The notes under the pieces were generated by a model. That model saw only the letters and a program-made list of their open reading frames with translations, was not told the DNA's origin and searched no databases. A DNA stretch of 64,000 nucleotides from UKL13-2 sp043744255. Lineage in GTDB: Bacteria; Pseudomonadota; Gammaproteobacteria; Burkholderiales; Usitatibacteraceae. The stretch spans positions 62,001 through 126,000 of the forward strand of contig JAYTVA010000117.1 of the NCBI GenBank assembly GCA_043744255.1, read 5' to 3'. The translations under genes and the position numbers were made by a program. Below, piece by piece: positions 16,956-25,698 of the stretch; position 1 is the stretch's first letter; the number at the start of each line of letters is the position of its first letter.

Positions 16956-19514
16956 ATGACCAATCCTGCGATCTCGCCCATCGGGTTGACCAGCGCCGAA
17001 GCGCGCGAACGTTTAGCCGCCGCCGGCTATAACGAGTTGCCGGGCGAGAAGCCGCGCTCATTTTTGGCGACCGCCCTCGCTGTGCTGCGGGAGCCGATGT
17101 TTGTACTGCTAGTCGCTTGCGTCGTCGTGTACGTGATTCTCGGCGAGCCGCAGGATGCGCTGATGCTCGGCTTCGCCGTCTTGTTCATGATGGCCATCAC
17201 CATCGTCCAGGAACGTCGCACCGAGAAGGCGCTGGCCGCGTTGCGCACCTTGGCAATGCCGATTGCAACCGTGATGCGCGATGGCGCGCGCGTACAAATT
17301 CCGAGCCGCGAGGTGGTGCCTGGCGACGTCATGTTGATCCATGAGGGAGACCGCGTCGTCGCCGATGGCGCGCTGACCAGCGGCAACAACGTCGCGATGG
17401 ATGAATCGCTGCTCACTGGCGAATCGGTGCCGGTGGAAAAGACACCTGCGCCCGCACTCTCCTTAGACACCGTAACCACCATGCCCAGTCCGGGCGGCAC
17501 GATGCAGCCATTCGTATTTGCCGGCACGCTCACGGTGCAGGGTAGCGGCTTGGCAACGGTAATGGCGACGGGTGTACACACGGCAATGGGGGCGATTGGC
17601 GCGGCGCTCGGCAGGATTGAGCCGGAGAAGACGCGAATCCAGATTGAGACCGCTCGCGTGGTCAAAATTGCGGCGACAGTCGCGGCGATGCTCAGTGTGG
17701 CGCTCGCCATTTTTTATGGGCTCGCGCAACAGAGCTGGTTGCAGGGGGTGCTGGCCGGGCTCACGCTGGCGATGGGCTTGCTGCCGGAAGAGCTGCCGGT
17801 GGTGCTGATTATTTTTCTCGGTATCGGCGCTTGGCGGATTGCACAACACGGCGTGCTGGCACGCCGCTCTGCGGCGATTGAAATGCTGGGTGCCATCACC
17901 GTATTGTGTGTTGACAAGACCGGCACGCTGACCGAAAACCAGATGGCGCTCGCTGAATTGTCGATGCACGGCAACACCCATGTGATTTCACCTTCCCGCC
18001 CGGCACCACTACCGGATCTGTTTCATGATCTGGTCGAATACGCGATTCTTGCCAGCCACCGCGACCCATTCGACCCGATGGAAAAGGCGATCCTGCAAAC
18101 GGGTCGCCATCTGCTGCGCGACACCGAGCAGTTGCACGGCAACTGGAAATTGGTGGACGAATACGCGCTCTCGCCGCAATTGCTTGCGATGTCGCGCGTG
18201 TGGCAATCGCCGGACGCTGATCTCTACACTGTCGCAGCCAAGGGTGCCCCTGAGGCGATTGCCGATCTATGCCACCTTGACAAGGCAGAGACGGAGAAAC
18301 TTGATGCGTCCGTTCGCGCGATGGCCTCGCGCGGGCTCCGCGTGCTCGGCGTGGCGCGCGCGATGGTTTCCTGCAACGCGCGACCGGCGAGGCAACATGA
18401 TTTCGATTTTGCGTTTTGCGGCTTGATTGCACTCGCTGACCCATTGCGGCCGAACGTGCCGGCGGCGATTGGTGAATGCCAACGCGCGGGGATTCGCGTA
18501 AAAATGATTACCGGCGACTACCCCGCCACCGCCCTGAACATCGCCGCACAGGCGCGGATCGACACCAGTGCAGGCGCTCTGACTGGCAGTGCGCTCGATG
18601 CGATGGATGACGCATCACTGCAACGTCGCGCGCGTGAGGTCGATGTATTCTGCCGCATCACGCCGCAACAAAAACTCCGGCTGGTGGAAGTGCTCAAGGA
18701 CGACGGCGAGATCGTCGCCATGACGGGCGATGGCGTCAACGATGCACCAGCGCTAAAGGCGGCGCATGTCGGTGTGGCGATGGGTAAACGTGGCACTGAC
18801 GTGGCACGTGAAGCGGCAGCCATGGTACTGCTGGAAGATGACTTTGCATCGCTAGTGGCCTCGATCGCCGCAGGCCGCCGCATTTTTACTAACCTGCGCA
18901 AGGCGTTTGCGTTTCTGATCGCGACGCACATTCCGATTGCCGGTATCGCGCTGATCCCGGTGGCGCTCGGCATGCCGATGGTGCTGCTACCGATTCACAT
19001 CATGTTTCTCGAACTCGTCACCGACCCTGCGTGTTCCATCGTGTTCGAAATGGAGCCCGCCGTCACCGACAGCATGAAACGTCCGCCGCACCGCCCTGAT
19101 GAGTCGCTGTTTGATCGCAGCACACTATCGCTTGGCCTCGCGCAAGGCGCGGTCCTGCTCATCATCGTCCTCTGCGTATTCCTTTATGCCACCGGCCAGG
19201 GGTTTTCCAACGATGGGGTACGTACCATCACGTTTGTCACCATCGTGCTCGCCAACATCAGCCTGCTCGTCGCCAGTCGTGGCCGACGCACCGGACTACT
19301 GCGCGCGCTATTCACCCGCAACCACGCATTTTGGGTGATCAGCGCGGTTGCGCTCGTGGTGCTGACTGCCGCTGTGCAGATTGAGTTTCTGCGAAGTGTG
19401 TTTCGCTTTGCGCCGATGAATGCAGAAGCATTGGCCATTTGTGGAGCAGCGCTGGTGGCGGCGCTGTTGGCGTTTGAAGGTATACGGCGTTTGGCGCGAC
19501 CGTATCTGACATAG
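16956..19514 (+). CDS. P2-type cation-transporting ATPase (Ca2+-ATPase-like)
   Basis: About 852 residues from the ATG at 16956. Domains: cation-ATPase N-terminus (GLTSAEARERLAAAGYNELP), actuator with DESLLTGESVPVEK, helix 4 motif PEELP (PEGLP in SERCA-type pumps), phosphorylation site DKTGTLTENQ, hinge GDGVNDAPALK, and a C-terminal six-helix block containing FLELVTDPAC. No N-terminal metal-binding Cys. This is a type II pump, probably for Ca2+ or another hard cation; the E in PEELP leaves specificity open. Anaerobic control through box 6 is possible. Confidence 0.85.
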   Translation: MTNPAISPIGLTSAEARERLAAAGYNELPGEKPRSFLATALAVLREPMFVLLVACVVVYVILGEPQDALMLGFAVLFMMAITIVQERRTEKALAALRTLAMPIATVMRDGARVQIPSREVVPGDVMLIHEGDRVVADGALTSGNNVAMDESLLTGESVPVEKTPAPALSLDTVTTMPSPGGTMQPFVFAGTLTVQGSGLATVMATGVHTAMGAIGAALGRIEPEKTRIQIETARVVKIAATVAAMLSVALAIFYGLAQQSWLQGVLAGLTLAMGLLPEELPVVLIIFLGIGAWRIAQHGVLARRSAAIEMLGAITVLCVDKTGTLTENQMALAELSMHGNTHVISPSRPAPLPDLFHDLVEYAILASHRDPFDPMEKAILQTGRHLLRDTEQLHGNWKLVDEYALSPQLLAMSRVWQSPDADLYTVAAKGAPEAIADLCHLDKAETEKLDASVRAMASRGLRVLGVARAMVSCNARPARQHDFDFAFCGLIALADPLRPNVPAAIGECQRAGIRVKMITGDYPATALNIAAQARIDTSAGALTGSALDAMDDASLQRRAREVDVFCRITPQQKLRLVEVLKDDGEIVAMTGDGVNDAPALKAAHVGVAMGKRGTDVAREAAAMVLLEDDFASLVASIAAGRRIFTNLRKAFAFLIATHIPIAGIALIPVALGMPMVLLPIHIMFLELVTDPACSIVFEMEPAVTDSMKRPPHRPDESLFDRSTLSLGLAQGAVLLIIVLCVFLYATGQGFSNDGVRTITFVTIVLANISLLVASRGRRTGLLRALFTRNHAFWVISAVALVVLTAAVQIEFLRSVFRFAPMNAEALAICGAALVAALLAFEGIRRLARPYLT

Positions 19515-19559
19515 CAAATGCCGCAAACAAGGTCAATTATCGCCTCTCGCGAGTGACGG

Positions 19560-19907
19560 CTACCGCGCCAAAATCCACTGCAACAAATTCCGCGTGTCGG
19601 CTTCATTCGCCTTGATCACCTTATGTGCTTCCTCGCGGCCATCGGGAAACTTGGCCATCTCGCCAGTGGTGATGTGTTTGTACAGCCGCTCCTCAGCATC
19701 GCTCTTGTCCTTGTACTTCGCGGCCACTTCCTTGAACGTTGGCCCCTCCTTTTTCTTGTCGATGCTGTGGCATTTTAGGCAATTTTGCTGGCGCGCCAGT
19801 GTCTCGGCGGCAGCCGCATCGACTGCGAACACACGCGTCGAGATGCTGAGCGCGGCAATGACCGCGATTGCCATCAAACCGTGCAACAACATAGCATTTT
19901 TGTTCAT
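19560..19907 (-). CDS. Monohaem c-type cytochrome
   Basis: 115 residues from the ATG after GGAA. Signal peptide, then CLKCHSIDKKKEGPTFKEVA and a C-terminal helix NLLQWILAR of class I cytochromes. Where this family usually has a Met-Pro sixth ligand before the last helix, the sequence reads EEAHKVIKANEAD, so His may be the ligand; a Met does occur earlier (GEMAKF). A close paralogue is at 55493. It follows the larger cytochrome gene by 38 bases and is probably its electron partner. Confidence 0.88.
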   Translation of the reverse strand: MNKNAMLLHGLMAIAVIAALSISTRVFAVDAAAAETLARQQNCLKCHSIDKKKEGPTFKEVAAKYKDKSDAEERLYKHITTGEMAKFPDGREEAHKVIKANEADTRNLLQWILAR

Positions 19908-19945
19908 GGCGTTCCTTTCCGTTGACACGGGATCAGCAGTTTTCA

Positions 19946-21256
19946 TCATGGCAGCTTCACTGCGTTGATGTCTACTTTGACTCCTTGCGCGCCAAGACCC
20001 AGCGTTCGCACAAACGAGACATGGTGCCCACGCGTCGTGATGTTGTCGTCGTGCACCGCGAAGCCGACGTTATAAACGCCACCTTGCTTGAGGTTCTTGT
20101 CGTCGTTATTGGTCAGACCCAGAGGACGGATCATCAACACAGTCCACATGCCGTCCTTCCAGCTAGAAATGGCCTTGTTGTCGGCGGCCGAGCCCTTGGC
20201 GTCCTCGCGACTTAAGAGGTAGTCGGGGATCATGTCCCCTGCTTTCCACGCGAGTTTCGGATCGAACGGCACCGCGTTCTGTTCGCGAATCAGGAAATGA
20301 TCACCCTTGCGCAGCAAGTCAACGGTGATGGATCGGTAGCCGACTTTCTTTTCGTCCCACATGTACTTGGGCTGGTGCGTGGCCGCATCAGCATTGCTGC
20401 CGAACGGATCCTTGCCGGCATCAGCGAGCCGCCATTCGAGCACGTAGCCATCGTCAACCATGCCCACCGGGTGGCTGCGATGGGCGCGCCACTGAATCAA
20501 ATCGACGAAGCCGCCGGCCGCCTTGATCTTTGCGATCTCCTCGACCGACTTGCCGGTCTTCCAGTCAGAAGGGTCAGTGCGCGTTTCCGGCAGGTATTTA
20601 CGCACATCGGTTTTCTTGATCGCAGTGAGCAACGCGTTGGCCGCCACTTCTTCTTTGGTGAACTGCTTCGGCATGTCGCGTTGCCCGTCGTGGCAGGACA
20701 GCCAACAGCCCTGCTGCGCGAAACCGGCGACCTTGCCGTCGTCAATCATGACCGACATACGGTCTTCATAGATGCCGGGCTGCTTGCCGTCCTGCACCAC
20801 CTTGTCCAGCTTCGGGTAGCCGTACACTTTCCATTCCTTGCCATCGAAGCGCAGGTATTGATGCTCGGTACCCGCATAGGCATTCGCGGTCTTCCACTGA
20901 AAGCGCAGGTAGGCGTTGCTGTCGTCGAAGGCCGCCTGCACCTTCAGATCGACATGGCCTGGTTTGCCCGCGACCGGCATCGGTTCGAGCCGACCGGCCT
21001 TCACCAGTTTGGCACCGAGATCTTTCTCGGCGCCGGTTTCGTCGTGACAGCTCACGCAGGTGTCGCCGCGCTGCACCTGTCGCGCCGCACCTTCGTGACC
21101 GGCGCTACGCAGCCACTCGTATGAAGATTGCCCCGGATAAAACAGTGTCACCGGTGTCACCGGGACTGCCGACCAATTGATTTTGGCGGGATCGGCCGCG
21201 ATTGCCGCCTGCATAGCCAATGCCATGGCTCCAAAAGCGACGATGACTTTTTTCAT
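19946..21256 (-). CDS. Ethylbenzene-dehydrogenase-related periplasmic cytochrome
   Basis: 436 residues with a signal peptide. The first part has a normal haem c motif CVSCH (near 67). The rest matches the EB_dh haem-binding domain of DMSO-reductase-family gamma subunits: AYLRFQWKT, SVMIDDGKV, QQGCWLSCHDG, MWTVLMIRPLG. The second motif is C-x3-CH rather than CxxCH. No molybdoenzyme partner is nearby, so this is a stand-alone protein of unknown substrate; such proteins are usually listed as ethylbenzene dehydrogenase-related. Box 7 is 114 bases upstream. Confidence 0.82.
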   Translation of the reverse strand: MKKVIVAFGAMALAMQAAIAADPAKINWSAVPVTPVTLFYPGQSSYEWLRSAGHEGAARQVQRGDTCVSCHDETGAEKDLGAKLVKAGRLEPMPVAGKPGHVDLKVQAAFDDSNAYLRFQWKTANAYAGTEHQYLRFDGKEWKVYGYPKLDKVVQDGKQPGIYEDRMSVMIDDGKVAGFAQQGCWLSCHDGQRDMPKQFTKEEVAANALLTAIKKTDVRKYLPETRTDPSDWKTGKSVEEIAKIKAAGGFVDLIQWRAHRSHPVGMVDDGYVLEWRLADAGKDPFGSNADAATHQPKYMWDEKKVGYRSITVDLLRKGDHFLIREQNAVPFDPKLAWKAGDMIPDYLLSREDAKGSAADNKAISSWKDGMWTVLMIRPLGLTNNDDKNLKQGGVYNVGFAVHDDNITTRGHHVSFVRTLGLGAQGVKVDINAVKLP

Positions 21257-21369
21257 GTTGATTCACCTGTGTGTAGGGTTGTGTCGGCGTCATCGACTTC
21301 GTTCATCGGACGACGTGGTGCGCGCGTTCCGCCACCACTCCTAGTCTGCTCGCCATGGCTCGACCTGCT

Positions 21370-21383
21370 TTGATCGGCGTCAA
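21370..21383 (-). promoter_or_regulatory. FNR/DNR-type box 7
   Basis: TTGATCGGCGTCAA, one of the four identical 16-bp copies. It lies 114 bases above the cytochrome gene; predicted leader about 79 bases. The -10 is weak. Confidence 0.75.
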
Positions 21384-21822
21384 AGGCGTGTCGGTCGGCG
21401 CAAAATAACCATGCAGTGTGCGTCCGCGATGGCAGCGTGAATAAGGCTTAAAACACCGCGCCAATATTGGCTTTCCCGAAATTGTTCGCGGCAAGTTCAG
21501 CGTTTGTGGCCAATCAAGGCGCCTAGCGCGAAGGAAGAGCGGACAAAAGTAAACAGATGCGAGCATCTCCTCTTGGCACTCGGCTAAGCATTCGCTAAGA
21601 AGCGTCGGTCTGGCAGGCAGTGCGGTGACACGTGCTGGCGATCGCGAACATGTACTTGTTGCGATCGGCTCAGGTCGTTGATCCCAAACTATTTTTTCGC
21701 ACCTCGCGGCGCGCGGGTGAATCGTGAAACTCGAATGCTGTTAGCCACGCCTGCGCGATCAAGCGTCGACGCATTTTGGTCTCAACATGAATAGGCACGA
21801 TCCGTTGTCAGTCTCATCGGCT
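21384..21822. other. Non-coding stretch between two FNR-type boxes
   Basis: About 440 bases with only short frames that lack ribosome sites and recognisable domains. I see no RNA gene, repeat or coding signal in it. Confidence 0.5.
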
Positions 21823-21836
21823 TTGATTTTTCGCAA
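21823..21836 (+). promoter_or_regulatory. FNR/DNR-type box 8 with -10
   Basis: TTGATTTTTCGCAA, with TAGAAT at 21858-21863, 31 bases from the box centre. Predicted transcript start near 21871, 66 bases above the gene at 21937. Confidence 0.82.
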
Positions 21837-21936
21837 AACCGAATTTAGTGAAGCCTCTAGAATCATCGGTGATGGCAGGTTCGCATCGGTTTGAGCGACT
21901 GCGCTGTCGCGCACTTAACTCGATGAGGAGATACAA

Positions 21937-22311
21937 ATGAATATTTGTACACAGCGCTGGTGGTTTCGTGTCATTACGGTCGCGTGCTTCGCGATGTCAG
22001 CAAGCCTCGCCGCATCGGCACAGGCAGTTTCAAATCCCATAACGCTCGCCGATCAGGTGATGGCAGCAAAAACGAAGGCAGATCACGAAGCCCTTGCATC
22101 CGCCTTCGATAAGCAGGCCGAAGCCGACAAGTCCATGGCAGAACGACATCAGTCACTGGCAAAGGCGTACACAAGCGCGCCTTGGGCCAAGGGCAGCGGT
22201 GCCGCGATGGTCAAGCACTGCAAATCCCTCACGAAGGCGTACCGGGAATCGGCAAGCAGCAACACTGACATGGCCAAGATGCATCGTTCAGTGGCGGCGA
22301 AGTTACCGTAA
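21937..22311 (+). CDS. Small helical secreted protein of unknown function
   Basis: 124 residues; ATG preceded by GATGAGGAG. A signal peptide (to about AQA, residue 30) is followed by an all-helical mature part rich in Ala, Lys, Met and His (KADHEALASAF, SMAERHQSLAKAY, DMAKMHRSVAAKL). Single Cys in HCKSL. I do not recognise the family. The strong FNR-type promoter (box 8 with TAGAAT) says it is made in quantity without oxygen. Confidence 0.75.
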   Translation: MNICTQRWWFRVITVACFAMSASLAASAQAVSNPITLADQVMAAKTKADHEALASAFDKQAEADKSMAERHQSLAKAYTSAPWAKGSGAAMVKHCKSLTKAYRESASSNTDMAKMHRSVAAKLP

Positions 22312-22580
22312 CCAAGTTGTCGCGGTGCCGATTCAAAGTGCGTTTTCATAGCACAGGGGTCACGGCACGAACGGAGCGAGTTCACCTAATCAGTCTTGGC
22401 GACCTTCCCCAGTCGGAAGCGCTGAGAGTCTGCAATGTGCGTTTGCCTTTGTTTACTGTCATCGCACAACCAGCACGTTGCTTGGCCACAACGCCAGCGC
22501 TTGCCGCGCGATGAGTGGATCTGTTAGCCGCGTACGCCTGGTCGCGTTACCACCCGCACGCACGCCACCGAATAGCCCTC

Positions 22581-23240
22581 ATGGATCCCACCTCAAGCGT
22601 TCAATTTTTCGACGCACAGTTCCAGCGCCAACTGCGTGATCACAGCTTCGACTTGAATCCGTTCGAGGTCGCGGCCTTGCCGCACCTGCAGGGTCGCGTG
22701 CTCGATTTTGGCTGCGGTCTCGGCAATTTGGCCATCATTGCGGCCACACAAGGTTGCTCAGTGGTTGCAGTTGACGCAAGCCACGCCGCGATCAGTCGCC
22801 TGCGAGAGGTGGCGGTGGCACGCGCGTTGCCACTTGAGGCCAGCGAAGCCGATCTGCGCACCTACGAACTTACGGAACAGTTCGACACGATCATCTCGAT
22901 CGGCTTGCTCATGTTTTTTGATTGCCCTACCGCGCGCCAGCAACTGACCAAACTTCAGGCGCATGTCCGCCCGGGCGGGATAGCGGTGGTAAATGTGATG
23001 ACCGAAGGCAGTACGTATTTCGACATGTTCGACGCCAACGGCCATTGCCTGTTCGCGCGCGACGAGATGCGACGCCGCTTCGTGGGCTGGAACATGCTGC
23101 TAGAAGAGTACCAAGACTTTGCCGCGCCGAACGCGCGCATCAAGTCATTCGTGACGGTCATCGCACAAAAACCCCTTGCGAGCGCCGCTACGCCCCCACC
23201 CGGCGGCGCGTGTACCGCCACTGGCGCGCGGCAACCGTGA
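22581..23240 (+). CDS. Class I SAM-dependent methyltransferase
   Basis: 219 residues from the ATG at 22581; a GTG at 22515 would add a poorly conserved leader. Motif I is VLDFGCGLGNLAII, motif II ends in VVAVDAS, and the post-I segment has FDTIISIGLLMFF. The layout resembles TehB-like small-molecule methyltransferases, but the acceptor cannot be told. The last 20 residues (Ala/Pro/Gly-rich) look unstructured. No FNR-type box precedes it. Confidence 0.82.
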   Translation: MDPTSSVQFFDAQFQRQLRDHSFDLNPFEVAALPHLQGRVLDFGCGLGNLAIIAATQGCSVVAVDASHAAISRLREVAVARALPLEASEADLRTYELTEQFDTIISIGLLMFFDCPTARQQLTKLQAHVRPGGIAVVNVMTEGSTYFDMFDANGHCLFARDEMRRRFVGWNMLLEEYQDFAAPNARIKSFVTVIAQKPLASAATPPPGGACTATGARQP

Positions 23241-23264
23241 CGACTCCCGCCCCGCACACCTCTC

Positions 23265-23486
23265 TCACCAGAACGGGCTCTCCCTAATCGCTTTGCGTGG
23301 TCGGCCACGTTCAACATCCGCTTCCGCCACGCTCGCTACCCGCGCAGTCAATCCCAAACACCCCGAGCCGAAGCCCGAACACTGCCACTCACTCGAACGC
23401 CCGTTGACTTGCCGGCACGCGACGCATTGGCGCACCACACCGAGCCCACGGCCTGCAAACGGACCGATCACCGCTAATTGAAACAT
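23265..23486 (-). CDS. 73-residue Cys-rich protein, unknown
   Basis: A short gene supported by a strong ribosome site (GAGGAG, 6 bases before ATG) and an FNR-type box 72 bases upstream. The protein starts MFQLAVIGPFAGRGLG and has four Cys in two pairs, CVAC and CSGFGSGC, then a charged tail. There is no clear signal peptide. The four Cys could bind zinc or an iron-sulfur cluster. I know no family for it. It converges with the methyltransferase gene, leaving a 24-base gap. Confidence 0.6.
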   Translation of the reverse strand: MFQLAVIGPFAGRGLGVVRQCVACRQVNGRSSEWQCSGFGSGCLGLTARVASVAEADVERGRPRKAIRESPFW

Positions 23487-23557
23487 AGCAATCTCCTCTT
23501 CGACTCTTGCAGACAAACACAAGCACGTACAGACTGAGCCGGTATCCATGCGCTGTG

Positions 23558-23571
23558 TTGATCTACCGCAA
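23558..23571 (-). promoter_or_regulatory. FNR/DNR-type box 9
   Basis: TTGATCTACCGCAA, 72 bases above the Cys-rich small gene. It closely resembles box 12 (TTGATCTGCCGCAA), and both have AGTCT at the -10 distance on the minus strand. Confidence 0.75.
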
Positions 23572-23688
23572 ACTGCCATGAAATTTCGCAGCCAAACCCA
23601 GCTTCAAACGCAGCTTCAAACGCCGCTTCAAACGCGATGCGCGTCGCGCCGGTTTTAGCTCGGAGGCACAGCATAAAGCGAGCCCACT

Positions 23689-23702
23689 TTGATATTCGTC
23701 AA
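23689..23702 (+). promoter_or_regulatory. FNR/DNR-type box 10 (predicted leaderless start)
   Basis: TTGATATTCGTCAA, only 34 bases from the ATG at 23736. With the usual spacing the transcript would start at the ATG itself; GATTCT at 23724-23729 is the candidate -10. Confidence 0.78.
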
Positions 23703-23735
23703 AGCGTCGCGACAGCGTCATGCGATTCTTGTCCC

Positions 23736-24809
23736 ATGTACCTACACTTTCTTGTTGCCTTGGACGACACCGAGCTCGCCATTACCACCGCCAGCCGCGC
23801 GCTGACGTTGGCAAAATCGGTTGGTGCGCGCGTGACGTTTTTCCATGCGGTGCCGGACTGGGCGTCCACCGTGGATGGTGCGTTGTACCGCAACGCCTCA
23901 CCGGAGGATTTCCACGAGCGTGCCAAGGGGCATGGCAACGCGATTTTGGCAAAAGCGGCGGTGGCCGCAGACGCGCTCGGGGTGATTTACCACACGGCGT
24001 TCACGCTTAGCGATCAACCGGCCGTGGCCATTCTCAATGCGGCGCATGAGCACCATTGCGATTTGATCTTCGTCTGTTCGCATGGACCGCGCGCCGGTAT
24101 TCGCGGCTGGTTCCACCGCAGCCAAACGCAAGCGCTGGTGCGGCTCGCCGACCTGCCAGTACTGGTCGCGGCAGTAGAAAAGAACGAAGCGGACATCGAC
24201 GCCAACCGTGCACAGGCGATCATTCGCAACGAACACCGCGCCATCGGTGCCGTGCTGCGCGGCATGCAGCGCGTGGCGCAAACCGCACAGGAACAAAGCG
24301 GCACACTGGAAGTCACGTTGATGTGGCGGATGATTGATTACCTGCGAGAATTTCCGGCGAAACTGCATCACCCCAAGGAGGAGTTGCATCTGTTCTCGCG
24401 CCTACGGGGACGCACGGCAGATCTCGACGCCACGCTTCACCAGCTTGAGTTGCAGCACCGGCGCGAAGCGGGATTGGTCGATTCTGTCGCGCTGACGTTG
24501 CAGCGATACGGTGCCAATGAGCCGCGCGCACTGGCCGACATGATCGCCGCGATCGACCAATTGGCAGGCATGCAATGGGATCACATGCGCCAAGAAGAAC
24601 AGGTGGTGCTGCCCGCCGCCTACGAGTTGCTCAGGGACGATGAGTGGCGCGAGATCGCAAACGCATTTGCCGCACATCGCGATCCGTTGGCCATGAATGG
24701 CGAGCCGCCGCTGGATCGCTTGTTCACGGATATTGCCAATCGGTTAGCGCGGGTGGAATCTGGTGACACCACACTTGCAAGCAACGTGAAGCACGCGCAA
24801 CAGGTTTGA
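23736..24809 (+). CDS. Universal stress protein-hemerythrin fusion
   Basis: 357 residues. Residues 1-147 are a Usp domain (MYLHFLVALDDTELA; CSHGPRAGIRGWFHRSQTQ replaces the classical ATP loop, so nucleotide binding is doubtful). Residues about 160-345 form a hemerythrin/HHE domain with the di-iron ligand pattern NEHRAIG, LHHPKEELHLF, LQHRREAG and DHMRQEEQVVLP. A di-iron site in this kind of domain can sense or bind O2 or NO, or take part in repair of nitrosated iron centres. The start agrees with Usp homology and has no ribosome site. Confidence 0.88.
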   Translation: MYLHFLVALDDTELAITTASRALTLAKSVGARVTFFHAVPDWASTVDGALYRNASPEDFHERAKGHGNAILAKAAVAADALGVIYHTAFTLSDQPAVAILNAAHEHHCDLIFVCSHGPRAGIRGWFHRSQTQALVRLADLPVLVAAVEKNEADIDANRAQAIIRNEHRAIGAVLRGMQRVAQTAQEQSGTLEVTLMWRMIDYLREFPAKLHHPKEELHLFSRLRGRTADLDATLHQLELQHRREAGLVDSVALTLQRYGANEPRALADMIAAIDQLAGMQWDHMRQEEQVVLPAAYELLRDDEWREIANAFAAHRDPLAMNGEPPLDRLFTDIANRLARVESGDTTLASNVKHAQQV

Positions 24810-24897
24810 GGAATGCCCGATGAATCGCGCACCTCCAGCGTTTGCAGTCGGCGCGCGCCTCGGTCACTCGTGCGCGCGCGGCTAAGGCAACTCGGCA

Positions 24898-25176
24898 TTA
24901 GCGGGGCGATTGTTTGGGGACACCGTACTCCGGATACAGGGCTTTGAATTCTGCATGCCGCGAAAAAATTTCCTTCAACCTGCTGACCAGCGAAATCTGC
25001 CCGTACATGTTGGCCGCTTGCAGGCCATCGAGAAGATCGTGGATTTCCGCTTTTTCTGTTGGCGACAATTGCGGGCATGCGATGACCTCGCTGCGCAGCG
25101 ACGCAATTGCCTGCGGTGTGTCGCGTTTCATGCTGGCGATTTTTTGCAGGCAGTGGTGGGTGGTTTGCCAGTTCAT
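24898..25176 (-). CDS. Small hypothetical protein
   Basis: 92 residues, soluble and charged, predicted mostly helical (QAIASLRSEVIACP, EKAEIHDLLDGLQAAN, SLVSRLKEIFSRHAEFKALY). No signal peptide, membrane helix or known motif. Codon use looks like real coding sequence, and the gene converges with the USP-hemerythrin gene 88 bases away. No box is seen upstream and the ribosome site is weak. Confidence 0.55.
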   Translation of the reverse strand: MNWQTTHHCLQKIASMKRDTPQAIASLRSEVIACPQLSPTEKAEIHDLLDGLQAANMYGQISLVSRLKEIFSRHAEFKALYPEYGVPKQSPR

Positions 25177-25357
25177 GATAGGGGTTGGGGGGTGCTCATC
25201 TGGAGAGAAACGCCAGACTTAGCGTGGCTTTGTGTTCCTCTGAACACGCCAGCGCACTCTGGGTAATTTTTGCCGTAGCGGTCGAACGGCTCAGAGGCTA
25301 CCGCACCTCTTCCGCCCAACCGGTTTTTCAAACTTGCACGTTGAACTTGAATTCCGG

Positions 25358-25528
25358 CTATTTCTGAACTGCCCACGACTTCTTCCCGCCAACTGCCAGC
25401 GTCGCTTTGCTCGCGTCCGCCGAGCGCCTCACTGCACGAATCGCCTTCGCAATCGCCGCGCGAATCTCCGGCTCGATGGGTGACTTCACTTTTCCGATTG
25501 ATCGGCCAGTTTCAACAGTCTTTGCCAC
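25358..25528 (-). CDS. Possible 56-residue basic protein
   Basis: A GTG-started frame with TGAGGA placed 6 bases before it. The product is Lys/Arg/Ala-rich (SPIEPEIRAAIAKAIRAVRR), possibly one long helix, with no known motif. The evidence is only the ribosome site and open frame, so it may be chance. Confidence 0.35.
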   Translation of the reverse strand: MAKTVETGRSIGKVKSPIEPEIRAAIAKAIRAVRRSADASKATLAVGGKKSWAVQK

Positions 25529-25698
25529 TTGTTTTCCTCAACACCGGTACAGGTCGTATCGGTGCCAAACGCGACGAGCATTGGCGCCGTCGGTTACGCA
25601 GTGTCATATATAAACGAATCAACGACAAGCGCTCGGTATCGCTCGTAAGTTTTTATCGCGACCATGTAAGCGGCGCTCGATGACTCTGATCGCTACTG

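Noticed and set aside
20297..21124. Plus-strand frame of 275 codons
   Set aside because: Antisense to the EB_dh-like cytochrome; no motif or start signal.
22430..22580. Minus-strand end resembling the last residues of a universal stress protein (PSNVLVVR then stop)
   Set aside because: The similarity covers only about eight residues and the frame upstream shows no Usp features.
24851..24882. GC-rich hairpin (GCGCGCGC arms) as terminator between convergent genes
   Set aside because: No T-run and the alternating GC makes a hairpin by chance likely.
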